Assembly: GCA_963556495.2 (NCBI GenBank) | Contig: OY747713.1 | Location: 39,818,961 to 39,882,960 of the forward strand | Length of the DNA: 64,000 nt | Direction: 5' to 3' | Source: Valencia hispanica | Taxonomy: Eukaryota > Chordata > Actinopteri > Cyprinodontiformes > Valenciidae | Shown: piece by piece, positions 10,630 to 22,627 of the stretch | Layout of the letters: each line of letters starts with the position of its first letter | How positions within the stretch are numbered: the first letter of the stretch is position 1 | The notes under the pieces: generated by a model | What the model was told of the DNA's origin: nothing | Database searches by the model: none | The model's input: only the letters and a program-made list of their open reading frames with translations | Made by a program: the position numbers and the translations under genes

Positions 10630-13223
10630 CTCAGGAAACAACATGACGGTAGCCATGTTGCCAAGCAACTTGAGTCAGGTGGTGGGCTATAATTGGACCC
10701 CATGTTGTAAGAGATAAACCTGTCTCAGTTCTGGTATTGTACTGTGATACACTTGAGTGTTAATAAATACTCTGCCCCTTCAGCTCTACCTTTCTCTGAG
10801 TTTGCCTTCACAGCTCTTGTTCCAAATGCACAACATTTGACTTTTAGTCTGATTATGTTAGAGTTAAACTCAAGGTTGAAATTAGTGCTGAATATTATTC
10901 AGTATTTAACTATTAACAGGTAGTCAGAGGAAAACTTCATTTCATGAACTTAAATTGTGCCTTATTTGTTATAGTTTCAGTGAGATTATTCTAAGGTAAA
11001 GCTTCATGATTTGAGTTTTTTTAAAATATTTTGAAAAGTTGGATTGTTTTGTTTAATGTCTCTTTTTTTAAACAACAGTGTTAAAAATAATCTCACATCA
11101 GGATCAATGCTTGAATAGTATTGTAATAAGTAATAAGTGATGCTAGTTCCTGGGAAGCTTACAACCAATAGATTAGAGCACTTATGACAAATTCCAGGAA
11201 AAAGTGCCACAGTAACCAAAGTTTTCCCTGGCTGTTTAAAGCAGGGAGGAGGGCCTCTCTCCTCTCCTCCACCTGTTTCTGTGCACTATTGGTCAATTGG
11301 CTGAAGAAAGGCTCCTAACCATTGCATAGACAATTGGATCATGCAAAACATCTTTTTTTTTCTTTTTTTACACAATTGCAATCTATCATTTTTGCTTCCC
11401 TGCTTCAATTAGACATTACTTAAGAAAATATTCTTTGACTTTGCGTTGTTTGATGGTGATGGTTTCTGTAGCTAATTTGCTCTTTGTTGTCAGTGCATTT
11501 GCACAGAATTGTACATAGCGTGAGCTCACATAAACACGCATGCACCGGCTTGCTCGACGTCACAGTCCGCCTTTACAGTTTTGCGTGCTGCTGAACAGGA
11601 GCTCATTTTGGCCCTTAGGTGATTACTATCTATTCATTTGGCGAGGTGGTTCACATGAAACAAAACAGGCTTTCACGGATAATCAGCTTAAAAAATGCAC
11701 ACTCGCATGCACAAAAGAGAGTAATCAAATACAAGACAGGATATCTGTCATTAGTGCATGTCAATTCTAAGGAGTTTACTATGGTTACCATTTTGAAGGG
11801 CCCTAGAAACAGTTATGCTCTCTTTAGTTTACACATGTTGTACATTAAACTAATGTATGTTTTTTGGGGTAGTTTAGGAAATTAGAAAGACATTTAGGAA
11901 GCTCCTTATGTTAAAACGATGAAATACTGTGACAAACCCTCTTCGAAAGACAGAACTACTTCTTGGATACCTGTCCTTGGTTCTGATGAACATCTCGAGA
12001 TCTATCTACATCACCTGAAAAGAAGTCTTTTGGTGTCTCCCAGGAACCACCTGCAAGAAATGAGGCCCAGATCTGAGGTGGGTACCAGCAGGGAGACATG
12101 TTAATGAATTAATATGCATTGCCCCAATTAGCCTCAGCACTGCAATAATTATCGCTCACACACGTTTGATGCGCTGGAAATCGGGACATCCCATTGCGCA
12201 GCCCTTGACTACCCAAAAGGCTTGTGGGAACTTATTTTTACTCCAGATGAGGTCAAACGTTTCCGTTTTGTTCTCGCTGCACATTAATTAGGCAGAATTC
12301 ACTTGGAGAAAGAATGGGACGTGACAGATGAGCGGTCTGATTCCACCAAACTCACCTCCGGGGATTAAGGAGGTTTTTAGAAAGCAGACCATGTTTGTGC
12401 GCTACTTGTGATTACCATAATCAGCTTCTGTTCATGGTCAGAGGGTGAGCTAACAAGAGTTTTCTCTTTGTTTGTTTTTTGATTTTCTAATTATTTGAAT
12501 AATATTAAGAGCATTTGCTAAAGTGCTGCTTTAAAGAGAGGGACAGAATAGAATGGTCAACGCTTAGATGTGTGGCCAAGTTAAAAGTTGACTGTAAAGT
12601 AAGCTAATCATATTTTAAAAAAACACAACAATTTTTTGTTAAACTTTTTTTTTTCCATAGATTGTTTGAATATCTCACAGAGCACAGTTCAGTCTGTCTT
12701 GCAACAAGAGCAAGAGTGGCGCAACTGCAAACCTACCAAAACATGGCTGGCCTCAAAAAACAACGGTGTTCAGAACTTTTGCCACTTTGACCTAAACAGT
12801 AGAGTTGAAAGTATCGGCAGGGCACAACAATTTTTCAAAAGAATTAAAATAGAATATATTTTTCTGGAGTTTTTATTTTAGTCTTTTTTTTACCTGCCTC
12901 AGACAAATAATAAACTAAACATTCAGTATTTTAATGAAATGAACAAATTGGACTGATTTTCGTTACACTCCCAAGTTTAAAGCTCTCATTTACTCGTGTT
13001 TTCAAAAAATTTCCTGTGGTCTCTAGTATGAATTAATGCCTTGTGAGTCATTGTCTTTGGAAAAGAGGGCTCTCGCACTCCTGTTTCAGGGGATTCAAGT
13101 GCGTTGGAGAAGTGGGTGGGGGAATTACGAGACTTGCACATTATTATTCATGATATGCAAACATCTTGCCTCTGAATGGCTAACAGCAATGCGACTCCCA
13201 TGCTGCCCTCGAACTTAACTTAC
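10630..13223. other. Long stretch without a recognised gene
   Basis: No supported gene is visible. Homopolymer T runs occur near 11350-11370. The part 12090-12470 stands out by several homeodomain-type TAATTA/ATTAAT and octamer-like ATGCAT words in otherwise complex, repeat-free sequence, and could be a conserved non-coding element. At 12355 the minus strand has a good donor-like CGGAG/GTGAGT, but I could not place a supporting acceptor and frame. Confidence 0.5.
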
Positions 13224-13271
13224 CTCGATGATGGTGACGAACTCCAACCGTTTCTTCCTCAGCTCTTCTTT
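13224..13271 (-). CDS. Candidate short internal exon of an unknown gene
   Basis: On the minus strand a short lysine- and arginine-rich coding stretch (EELRKKRLEFVTIIE) runs directly into a strong donor (GAG/GTAAGTTAAG, donor at 13223-13222). Possible acceptors are AG dinucleotides giving exon starts at 13271, 13267 or 13264. The last two would be in phase with the candidate exon at 19165-19103. The upstream pyrimidine tract is weak. I do not recognise the protein. It may also be a chance open segment beside a donor-like sequence. Confidence 0.35.
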
Positions 13272-14264
13272 CTTGGGTGTGTTATCGCAGCAAATAACAC
13301 AACCCCAAACGTGTTTTCGTTTCCTGACTAACTCGTTTTAACAATCTATTTCCTTTCTGTGGCTATAAAGCAGGCAACAGGGGGGTCGGAGAAAACCGGC
13401 ACGTGCTGCATGGAGACTGGGGACTCAACAGTGACGCAGCCTAGAAGAAGGGACAGAGCAGATTGTACATCTTGAGGAAGCTTAGCTCCTTCAAGGTTTG
13501 CAGCAAGATGATATTCTGTCATATTTCAAAGAAGTCAACTGGAAATCTAAGAAAACGGTGGAAGGACAAAACCATCAAAATCACGGAAGTTTGAAAGACC
13601 TTTAGGTACTCTTCTACACTACCTAAAAACACAATTCATATCTTCAGAAAGCTATTAACCAGAAAAAATACTGAACAAAAACAAGCATCTACCATTCTGG
13701 TACACTGGAGCTTTGAGCAGTTAGAAACAGATATGTTGCCTCGGAGCTTTTGATGAGGGCAAAATCTCAGGCTCAGTGAATGCCGGGCATGCATTCATCT
13801 CCTGTCCAAATGAACCATGGCTCCAAATGATATCTAATTTTGCCCATAGCCTTCCAACTGTGCAGTAGAGGGTCAAAAAAGCCTCTGGCTCCGCTGCTTC
13901 ACCCTCGGCCCACATCATTTTCATTTTTGGTTACACATCAGCGCATTTAAACCCTGAACACCACTCATCTTCTTTCTGCCGGAGGACCACCTTAAGTGCT
14001 GCGGCCATTTAAAGTCTCTTCTCATCTGCATTATTCAGCTGACATATTGGTTCTGTATCATTACCTGAGAAGAAGGATGACTCTTATTAGGTTTTCAGAT
14101 TATTTCACACTGATGTGGCTCTATACTGGATTCGTACATCTAGACTGAAATTGTATCCATTCTTCTTTGCAAAATAGTTCTTTGCATGTTTCGCTCATTG
14201 TGACGTCGCAATGAGGCACTTTTTCAAACAGCTTGTAGAAGCGCAAGATTTCTGAAGGCAAAAA
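13272..14264. other. Non-coding stretch
   Basis: No gene, RNA or repeat is recognised here. Confidence 0.5.
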
Positions 14265-14395
14265 TTTACTAAATGATGGATGGATGGTTTTTATTCATAT
14301 TTTGAGTGTTTATAGAGGCAGCAGAGACCCAAATGACCCCACAGAAGGATGAAAAAAGTTACATTTGTATTATATGTCCCTTTTAAGGGCATGAT
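14265..14395 (+). repeat. Dispersed repeat, copy 1 of a pair
   Basis: The segment with TTTTTATTCAT, the GCAGCAGAGACCCAAATG block and an ATATGTCCC end is closely similar to the reverse complement of about 42790-42960. It is a moderately diverged dispersed repeat. The ATATGTCCC(C)TTTT end is common in non-autonomous fish DNA transposons. I cannot define terminal repeats for this copy. Confidence 0.7.
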
Positions 14396-14574
14396 AAACT
14401 CCTCCATTGTAAAAATCTCTCTCTCCGTTTGCACGCCTTCTGTTTTCGTCTCTTCATGTTGGTGTTATGCAGTTGCGTTGCGAAGCTTCAGATGACGTCA
14501 TGAGGCTAGACCGACTAGGCCCTGTGTTGGTGGAAGAGCAACTGATTCTATTTTCTTGGAAAAGCCCAATATGA

Positions 14575-14955
14575 GATGTTCAATCCTTGGAATTCTGTTT
14601 TACAACCTATCCTTGTTTTCAATTTGTCCAGAACTTCCTCCCTGACCTGTCTGTTGTGTTCCTTCATCTTCACGATCCAGTAATGTTCTCTGACAAACCT
14701 CTGAGGCCTTCACAGAACAGCTCTGTTCATACTGAGATTAAATTAGGTGACTTCTGAAGAGAACTTGTGACCCTGGGCTTTATTTAGGGGAATGACAGTA
14801 AAGGAGGCGGAACAAATACAAACATTTTACAAAAAAAAAAAAAAAAAATCATGTATCCTTGTTTTTCCACTTTACAAATTCCAATAAGCAAAAACATTTT
14901 ACTTTATGGTTGCCATTTGATAGTTTGCATACTTTTGCAGTCCACTGTGCAAGTT
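14575..14955 (-). mobile_element. Terminal fragment of a Tc1-like transposon
   Basis: The sequence carries the ACAGAACAGCTC...GAGATTAAATTA and GTGACTTCTGAAG blocks, and then the long terminal-repeat region of the same Tc1-like family that supplies fragments at 27828-32600, 43215-43590, 60659-60870 and 63285-64000. It ends near 14955 with a GCATACTTTTGCAG-type terminal motif. A pure run of about 18 A interrupts it at 14829. Only the terminal region and start of the transposase transcript are present, so there is no coding capacity. Confidence 0.7.
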
Positions 14956-17666
14956 TTCCATTGTTAAGAAATCAACAGAACCGTATGAAGTTTGAATAAA
15001 ATACCTGAATGTACCAAAACTAAATCCCATCTTAAAATATGTGAGGGGAGTTGGCAATCAACATGTAAAATTTGTGGTTATGTGGAGAACTGCTGTCAAC
15101 AGAGAGAAATGAAGCGCAGAACAACAATGTAGACTCTGGTAGGAGGATAGGGAGGAGTGATGGAACAGAGACGTCTCCGTGAGCCAAAGCAAACACGACA
15201 GGATGGAGTCTGAGGCTACAAAGCAGAATGGCTGACTGGCCTTTGACATCTCAAACACATTTTAATTAAAACAGATTGGTAATGGAGAAGGGGGGTTAAA
15301 GGAGGGGACTCTGGCCATAGAAACAAGATGTGGCCAAACTAGGAGGTTTACTTATCCTATAAGGAAGAGGGCGTTTGTAACAGGATTTATCACACTAAAC
15401 TTTCTTTTTTTGACCTTCAACTACTTTACAGACTCTCAGGAAGGATACGGTAGTACTGAAATATCTATCTATGTATGAGTCAGCTTGTTTACACGTTTCA
15501 GATCGTTACGATCACAGCTCTGCGAACTGACGTGTCTATGCCCAGTCGTCTGGATGCGAACCTTGGGAGAAATAGGCGTGTTGGTGTAAATTTGGCAGCC
15601 GATGCGGACAACCGGGGTGTCTGGCTGAGGCTTCTCGCCCCCTGTGGAGCCTCGAAGTGAGGGTTGAGACTAGTTCATCACTCTCACAGGATGGGGGTGA
15701 TTACTTGGCGACTGTATTCTGGGTACTGGATCTAAATATAGCAGCACTGCTTCATGGTGGTGGGGGTGGTAATGAAGGCATGTGGTCGTTGATTCAGAGG
15801 GATTAACATTTATACAGAGGATGGATCGCAGTCAGAGTCAGAAAGAGGGCATCTCTGCAGATGAGTGAATTACAGTTTCAACTAAGAAGTTTGATTTAAA
15901 CTTTATTTAAGAAACGCCTTTTTACGAACACCGTCACCATGAAAATTCAGTGAAATCCAGGGGCTGAAACTGTGTGGACCGTCATCTTATTTTGGTACAG
16001 TGTACTAGAAATAATTCATCGATTTTAGGGGTCTCATGAGTTATCCAGCTCACAACATTAAAACTGTAAAGGATTTTTTGGGGGTCTTAAAAGACACTGA
16101 ACTTTAGCAAAAAAAGAAAGATTTCCTTCATCACAAGCTGTGTTCTGTGTTCCATAAAATGCATTTGAACTGCTTTTCTAATTCTAAGGTGGTATTGCGC
16201 CATCAAAATACAGACATTGCTTCAAAGCAGGTGCTGCAGGGTCATTTAAAGGCTAAAGGGTGGTAAGGAAAGTCACAGTCACGATGCATTTATTTTTTGT
16301 CTTGGAAGTTCAGGTCGTGGAAAGCGTGGAACTGTCCAGTGCGAATACATCAGTTCTCATTGTTAACATGTCAGTACACTCATAAACCCAATCAGGCAGT
16401 GATTATGAGTTACTCTCCTTTCAAAGGGGCAGAGGCTGCAGTTTTTCCTTACAGAGCCAGCACAGATACACCCATCATTATGTACTTCCTATTCTGAGCT
16501 TAACAGTTTGTTCCGAATGTTGTTCCCTTAATGCTGTGTGTGCTACTGTTGGAAAAACTGTCTGTGCAATGGGAAAAGCAGAAAGCCCTGAGCTGTTTAA
16601 ATGTTAATGATTTGGACTGTGCTGTGGTTCAGATCTGCATAATAAGACCTGCTAAATAAGTTGACAACACCTGCAGGGTTATTCTATCCAGTTTGCTAAG
16701 CTGCCCTGGCAAATCATTCTCCAGCTCGGTGACAAAGTCGTTGGTCCACTGTTTCTGTGTTCTGGTGTTTGATTGTAGATCGTGAAAACAACGAGAAAAA
16801 AATCTTTCCTTCATATCATTTGGATGTTAAACTTTCAAGCCAGCGTTTTTTGTTCAGTGGTATAAACCAACTCTTTAGTTATATTTTATTAACACTATTC
16901 CTTCCATCCATTGTCTTGGGTATACCCCAAAAATAGAGGTTTCAATCTAGACTGGACTGATCCCAACATCCTTTTTTCATCCCGTGAATCGTTTTAAACC
17001 TTTCTAAATATAATAAAATCTGCTATGTAAAGTGAAATTAAACACAAGTTATATAAGCAGTCTGAACAAAGACATCAGAAAATAAATGATGTAAGAACAC
17101 AGCACAGATCTGACACAGTCACTGAATAGGATTATAAAATTTCCCACTCCCTGAGGTGGTTTTAAACAGTGCATGACTGCAGTAGCTCAGGATCGTTAAA
17201 GCAATACGAAGTAAAGGGGAAAGAAGACCTTTTACAGTTTTTTTTCTGAGGCATACACTCACTGAATGAGATGCATTTGTTAAAACCTCCTTTTCATGTT
17301 TTCTAAACTAAGCTGTTATGTTAAGTTGGCACAATTAGTACTGATGATTTCGATAACCTGAGATGTTTACTTTATTGGGAGGTAATAAGATACTGCTAGA
17401 GAACTACTGTTCGCTTAAACAAATACATTTTGTCATAGCCACAAGACTTTAATGGAAGTGCAAAAATGTAAAATCAAAATTTGAAGGCATTCATAACTCT
17501 GATGCACCTTAATAAAATCCATTGGAAACAATGATCTTTGGAAATATCTTGTAATGTCTTTAATCAGTAGATTCCACTTGTGTCTTACCTAAGCCTAGGT
17601 CACAAGAACCCGTAAGAACAGCTGCCAATACCTATGAACGATTTTGTGACCATTTCCTACGGCTTC
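14956..17666. other. Long stretch without a recognised gene
   Basis: No supported gene is visible. On the minus strand 16790-16675 contains a protein-like open segment (QWTNDFVTELENDLPGQL) between an AG and a weak GTGTTG donor. I do not count it as an exon. Weak Tc1-type terminal words occur near 17420-17520. Confidence 0.45.
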
Positions 17667-18215
17667 CTTAAAGGGATATTCCACCCCTAAGGGAAATTTA
17701 GTCTGTTGCCATATTCCCCAGAGTTAGATAAGTGAGAAAAAGTATTCTGTAACAAGCCCAGTCATTCTCCTCATCTGGCGGTAGCCCATTTGCTTTAGCT
17801 TAGCATAAGCAATGCAACTGAATGGGAACAGGTAGCATTTCGTGTGCAAAAGTGATGAAAATTATTCAATAATAATCATAATTATTCCTGGTGACCTCAA
17901 TAATCGTATTGATTGCAAATGACAATAATAGGTAACAGGAAGGAATTACAGGAGGCAATTTAGACTTGGGACTATATTACGAAAAAACACAGCTGTAAGC
18001 CGGCGCTGCAAGGTGCAAAGACATGATGCAACGCCCGCAAGAGACACCTACTTCCGAAAACACAAATGTGTGAGCTGCAAAGACTTTTTACTGCTGTAGG
18101 TTGAGTACGTTATAAGTCTAATGCAAGAAAATGGTTCTTGGTTGTGTAGCAAAGGGTTGCAGAAAATTCAAATAAAACACACTGAGGTTAGGGGTTTAAT
18201 AAAATGGTGAAAGGT
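17667..18215 (+). mobile_element. Non-autonomous DNA transposon with THAP-like first exon remnant
   Basis: The block from GGGATATTCCACCCCTAAG through CTGTAAGCCGGCGCTGCAAG to about 18215 is one I recognise as a widespread fish repeat. At 18131 an ATG opens a short frame MVLGCVAKGCRKFK that then stops. The C-x4-C spacing right after the start fits the beginning of a THAP zinc finger, a DNA-binding domain used by P-element and Kolobok-type transposases. Only the first 14 codons are left. Terminal repeats are not resolved, and the THAP reading is an inference from a very short match. Confidence 0.4.
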
Positions 18216-19102
18216 TGCAGCAGTATGAATACTTTTACCATGCAATGTAAAATAATTGTATTTCAGTTTCTGGTAATCTAGCGGAAATTGTTATCTAGGA
18301 GAACTCATCGGCCCTGGCTTTAAAAAAATACAATAAAATATTCGACACGGTGCTGAAGGGTCTGGAACAAACACAATTTACACAGCGATAAGTGAGATGA
18401 CATTTTACTTGCTGGAGACGAAGTTGACCGGCATTTCTTTTCAATTACTGACAACGTGGCTCTTTTAAAACAACTCTGAAGGCCAATAACCGAGTTTTCT
18501 TTTAGGCAACCGAGAAAACCACTCTGCTTTATGAAGAGCTGTTGGAAAAAAAAACTCAACTGAGAGAGTTTCCCACCGAGGTTTGTGTGATCCGTTGCTA
18601 CAGTGCTGCTGCAGCTGGGAGCCGAGGAAGCCGGACGGTCTGAGCTGTTGCCAGGTGGCTCTGGAGCAACACGTCTGGTATGTTCTCCTCTGGGGCCGTC
18701 AGTGTTTCTTGTGGAAGGGACGCTCTGTGACAGCTCTGCATGATGCTCTGACTGGTGAAGGAGCTTTTATAGTCTCCCTAAGTTCACTGTTTGTCTCGAT
18801 TCTTGAAATTCTCAGCCCCTCTTGGCCAACTTTGATCAACTGTAACAATATCCTGGGTGTGTAAGCCTAAACAGTCAAAAAAATACATTCCGAAAGTCTA
18901 TTTAGTAGGATCATATTGTAATATTCCTGTAACACCACACGTCGCAGTTGGGATATAGACAGTTATTATGGGACAGGAGTGTGCTGTTTTCTGCTTGCAC
19001 TAAAATGAAGATCTGACAGAAAGAAGAGAATCAATGCAGTATAAAAGTAAAACATCGCTTCAATATGAATCTTTTTGTTGTGCGTACCAGATAATGACTT
19101 AC
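18216..19102. other. Non-coding stretch
   Basis: No recognised gene. A GC-richer piece at about 18606-18676 on the plus strand has an AG before it and a GTATGTT after it, with one open frame of 21 codons. Nothing else supports it as an exon. Confidence 0.4.
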
Positions 19103-19165
19103 CAAGCAGTCTCTTAAGGCAGTCTGCCAAGATTTTGATTTCCTCTCCTGTGGGTCTACTTGGAG
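19103..19165 (-). CDS. Candidate 63-bp internal exon of an unknown gene
   Basis: On the minus strand a 63-bp segment is bounded by a good acceptor (CCTTGTTTAG) and a good donor (GTAAGTCATT). The frame starting two bases in is open throughout and gives PSRPTGEEIKILADCLKRLL, which looks like an ordinary amphipathic protein segment. A second frame is also open, so openness alone is weak evidence. The exon ends one base into a codon, in phase with candidate exon starts near 13267. I do not recognise the protein family. Confidence 0.45.
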
Positions 19166-20365
19166 CTAAACAAGGAGAGATATCAGTCTTTATTGTGAAG
19201 ACAAAAGCAAAATGGGCAAGAAAGTGAACATTTAAAAGGATAGTTACTGTGGTTTCTGTTGATTCTAAGTAAGGTTTTCGTAGGGTACTTATGACCAGAC
19301 AGTATCTTGGCTACAGTAGACATCCAAACATTGTTTAGTAGTGGTATTACGATACATCCAGTTCAGGCAGTTCAGGATCCCTATTAGTTTTCATAAATAC
19401 AGTAAGGGGGGGGAGGCTTCGGCTCTTATGCTTGTTCAATTCTGAAATCCTTCCATTTTGTGTTTTAACAAGCAGAGTAAAAACAGAATGTTCTCAAACT
19501 CCATTTTCGACAATCTGTTCAGTGGAGAATTCTGTAAGGTCAGATTTGATCAGGCTCGATCAGATCACTAATTTAGATTTTGAGCTAAAGATCATCAAAG
19601 GTGTTTGTTCTTTGGCACGCTTACAAATTATTCACATATTTAATGTGGCTCTGTAACTGTCATGAGCTTTGGTTGTTTGAGTTTTTGGGTTCTACTTTCT
19701 ATCATTTCCTGGTTTATACTTTTTACTCTTGCCTTTCCTTTTAGCTCTGTGTTTTTCCATTGGTTATTGTGCATTTCTTCCACTGCTCCCTTTATGTTCG
19801 TTTACTTACTTTCCTCAGCCTTCCTGGCTGCCTGGTCTCGCCTCACAACTGCCTGTTTCCAACCAGCCACCTGTTCTTTGTCTAGTAATCAAGCTACCAA
19901 GTATTTAAGATCCTCACTTTCATTCACTCCCTGCTGGATTCTCCTGTTTGTTCCCAACTCTCCATCTGTAAGTTTCTGTATTTATTTTCATTAAAACTCT
20001 TAATTTACCTCTGGCTCCTACTCTGTCTCCACTTGGGTCCAAAATAAAGTATTTATTAAAATATTATTAAAGGACTCTGTCAGCATAATACTGCAGCTTA
20101 ATAAGGACCTTCCTTCTTATTTAAAAAAATAAAAATCAACAGAAAAAAACTAAACTTTATGACTGCTAAACCATCTTGGGCTGAAAGTTCAATGCTCTCC
20201 ACATCATTGATGAGTACCATGCAAGTGGTCTGTTTATTGTTAGCTTAAATAATCCTAGACAGGTTTAGATCGACCACTATTTCAGCTACTTGGCACGTTC
20301 GGCACGCTGAGATGAATGGATCTTCATCAGCAATGACAGAGCCTCTGCATAGAGTAGTATATAGT
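19166..20365. other. Non-coding stretch
   Basis: I see no gene or named repeat. Pyrimidine-rich sequence at 19660-19990 gives long hydrophobic translations that are composition artefacts. Confidence 0.5.
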
Positions 20366-20570
20366 AGTAAGGCAAGGCAAGGCAATTTTATTTGTATAGC
20401 ACACTTTCAACAGCAGGGTAATTCAAGGTGCTTTACGTGATTTGGTGATTTAAAAGAAACACATAAAAGAAACACACATTACACATGATACACAATAAAG
20501 CAAGAGAAAAAGAAAAAGAAAAAAAAAGCAATAGAGCATGAACACATTTCATACATATGACATCAAGCAT

Positions 20571-22602
20571 TTACTCAAAGGCAATTCTAAACAGATGGGT
20601 TTTTAGTCTCGATTTAAAGCAGTTCAGAGTTTCAGCAGCTCTACACTCGTCAGGAAGTCTGTTCCAGATAAGGGGAACATAAAAAGTGAAACCTGCTTCT
20701 CCATGTTTAGTTCTGAGTCTAGGGATGTTTAGTAGGCTAGAGTTGGAGGACCTGAGTGGTCTTGGTGGTTGGTAACATGACAACAGGTCTTCAACATATT
20801 TTGGTGCTAAGCCATGTAATGATTTATAAACTAGTAAAAGTATTTTAAAGTCTATTCTCTGAGCTACAGGGAGCCAGTGTAAGGACTTTAGAACTGGGGT
20901 GATGTGCTCTACTTTCCTGGTTCTAGTGAGGACGCGAGCGGCAGCGTTCTGGATCAGCTGCAGCTGTCTGATTGACTTTTTAGGCAGACCTGTGAAGATG
21001 CTGTTGCAGTAATCAATCCGACTAAAGATAAACGCATGGATGAGTTTTTCTAGGTCATGTTGCGACATCAGTTGTTTAATCCTAGAGATGTTCTTCAGGT
21101 GATAGAACGCTGACCTTGTTATTTCCTTTATGTGACCCTGGAGGTTCAGGTCTGAGTCCATTACTACACCTAGGTTACGAACCTGATCAGTAGTTTCTAG
21201 CTGTATTAATTGAAGCTGTGTGCTGACTCTTGATCGTTCCTCCTTGGGTCCAAAAATAATCACTTCAGTTTTGTTTCTATTCAGCTGGAGAAAGTTATGG
21301 CACATCCATCCATTTATTTGGTCAATGCATTGATTTAGGGTTTGAATGGGTTCAGAGTCACCTGGTGACATTGTAATGTAGAGCTGAGTGTCATCTGCGT
21401 AGTTATGGTAGCTAATGTTATTGGTTGCTATAATCTTGCCTAGTGGGAGCATGTAGATATTAAATAAGAGGGGCCCCAGGATGGAGCCCTGGGGCACCCC
21501 ACATGTGATTTCTGTCCGTTCTGATGAAAAGTTTCCTATTGCAACATAGAAGTCCCTGTTCTTTAGGTAAGACTCCAGTCAAGTAGTGTACCAGAAAGTC
21601 CGACCCAGCTCTCCAGTCGTTCCAATAAAATATCATGATCAACAGTGTCAAATGCTGCACTGAGGTCCAACAGAACCAGCACTGTGGTTCTTCCACAGTC
21701 TGTGTTTGTGCAGATGTCATTGAATACTTTGACGAGGGCAGTCTCGGTGCTGTGGTGAGCACAGAAACCAGACTGAAAAACACTGCTTTTTCAATAATCT
21801 TACTGATGAATGGAAGATTAGAGATTGGCCTGTAGTTCTGCATTAACGTGTTGTCCAGATTCTTTATCTTTAGTAGTGGTTCAATAACTGCTGTTTTTAA
21901 AGCCTGGTGGAAGACACCTGACAGTAGGGATGAGTTCACTATTTGAACAAGATCAGACACAATAACAGGAAGAACTTTCTTTAGAAAAGCTGTGGGTAGG
22001 ATGTCAAGACAGCAGGAGGAGGAGCTTAATTGGATAAGGATTTTTTCAAGGCTGTTCTGGTGTAATTCGTGGAATTCAGACATTTTCTCTACATTGTTGT
22101 TGATTGGCGATGGCACTGGTTGTGGGTTCGATATTGAGGTACAGATTGACCATCTAATGGTTAGAATCTTTTCAGTGAAAAAGCTGGCAAATTCATTGCA
22201 GGCCCTGGTAGGGTTTAGTTCTGGGGCTACTGTCACTAAAGGATTAGTTAGTCTTCCCACTGTTGCAAACAGAGTCCGTGCATTATTAATGTTTCTGTTG
22301 ATGATTTCAGAAAAGAACGATTCCCTAGCTTCTTTTATAGTTAGCTGATATCCATTCAGTCTCTCTTTGTAGATCTCACAGTGAACCTGGAATCGAGTTT
22401 TCCGCCATTTTCTCTCGGCTCGTCGACACTTTCTTTTTTCACTACGTACCAGTGGATTACTTACCCACAGAGATTTCTTTCTACCTGAGACTACTTTCAC
22501 TTTAGTTGGAGCAATGGAATCCATGATGTCTGAGATTTTCGCACGGAAATTATCTACCAGCTTATTTACTGAGTTTGAGTTGTGTTGAGAAGGTGTTTTC
22601 AC
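20571..22602 (-). pseudogene. LINE-B linker and reverse transcriptase
   Basis: The upstream part (22602-21460) encodes the basic linker (RKCRRAERKWRKTRFQ), NARTLFATVGRL and the first polymerase block NYRPISNLPFISKIIEKA. It then shifts frame near 21780. The QSGF, LDLSAAFDTVDH and following blocks are present in the other frames down to about 21500. From 21497 the frame is open to a proper end. It carries [19 protein letters not shown], the catalytic NYADDTQLY (about 21390-21410), [56 protein letters not shown] and a final [13 protein letters not shown]. All catalytic motifs survive, but at least two frameshifts inactivate the polyprotein. Confidence 0.9.
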
Positions 22603-22627
22603 TCTAATTTAAAGCCTATTTTAAAGG

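Noticed and set aside
9118..10637. 8-bp target duplication for the 9126-10629 element
   Set aside because: GCGCTTAG and CTCAGGAA do not match. The hAT assignment therefore rests only on terminal motif and internal words.
16675..16790. Minus-strand protein-like segment QWTNDFVTELENDLPGQL
   Set aside because: The donor (GTGTTG) is poor and the acceptor ambiguous. Noted but not annotated as an exon.
19662..19994. 110-codon hydrophobic frame
   Set aside because: It is a translation of pyrimidine-rich DNA without splice or homology support.
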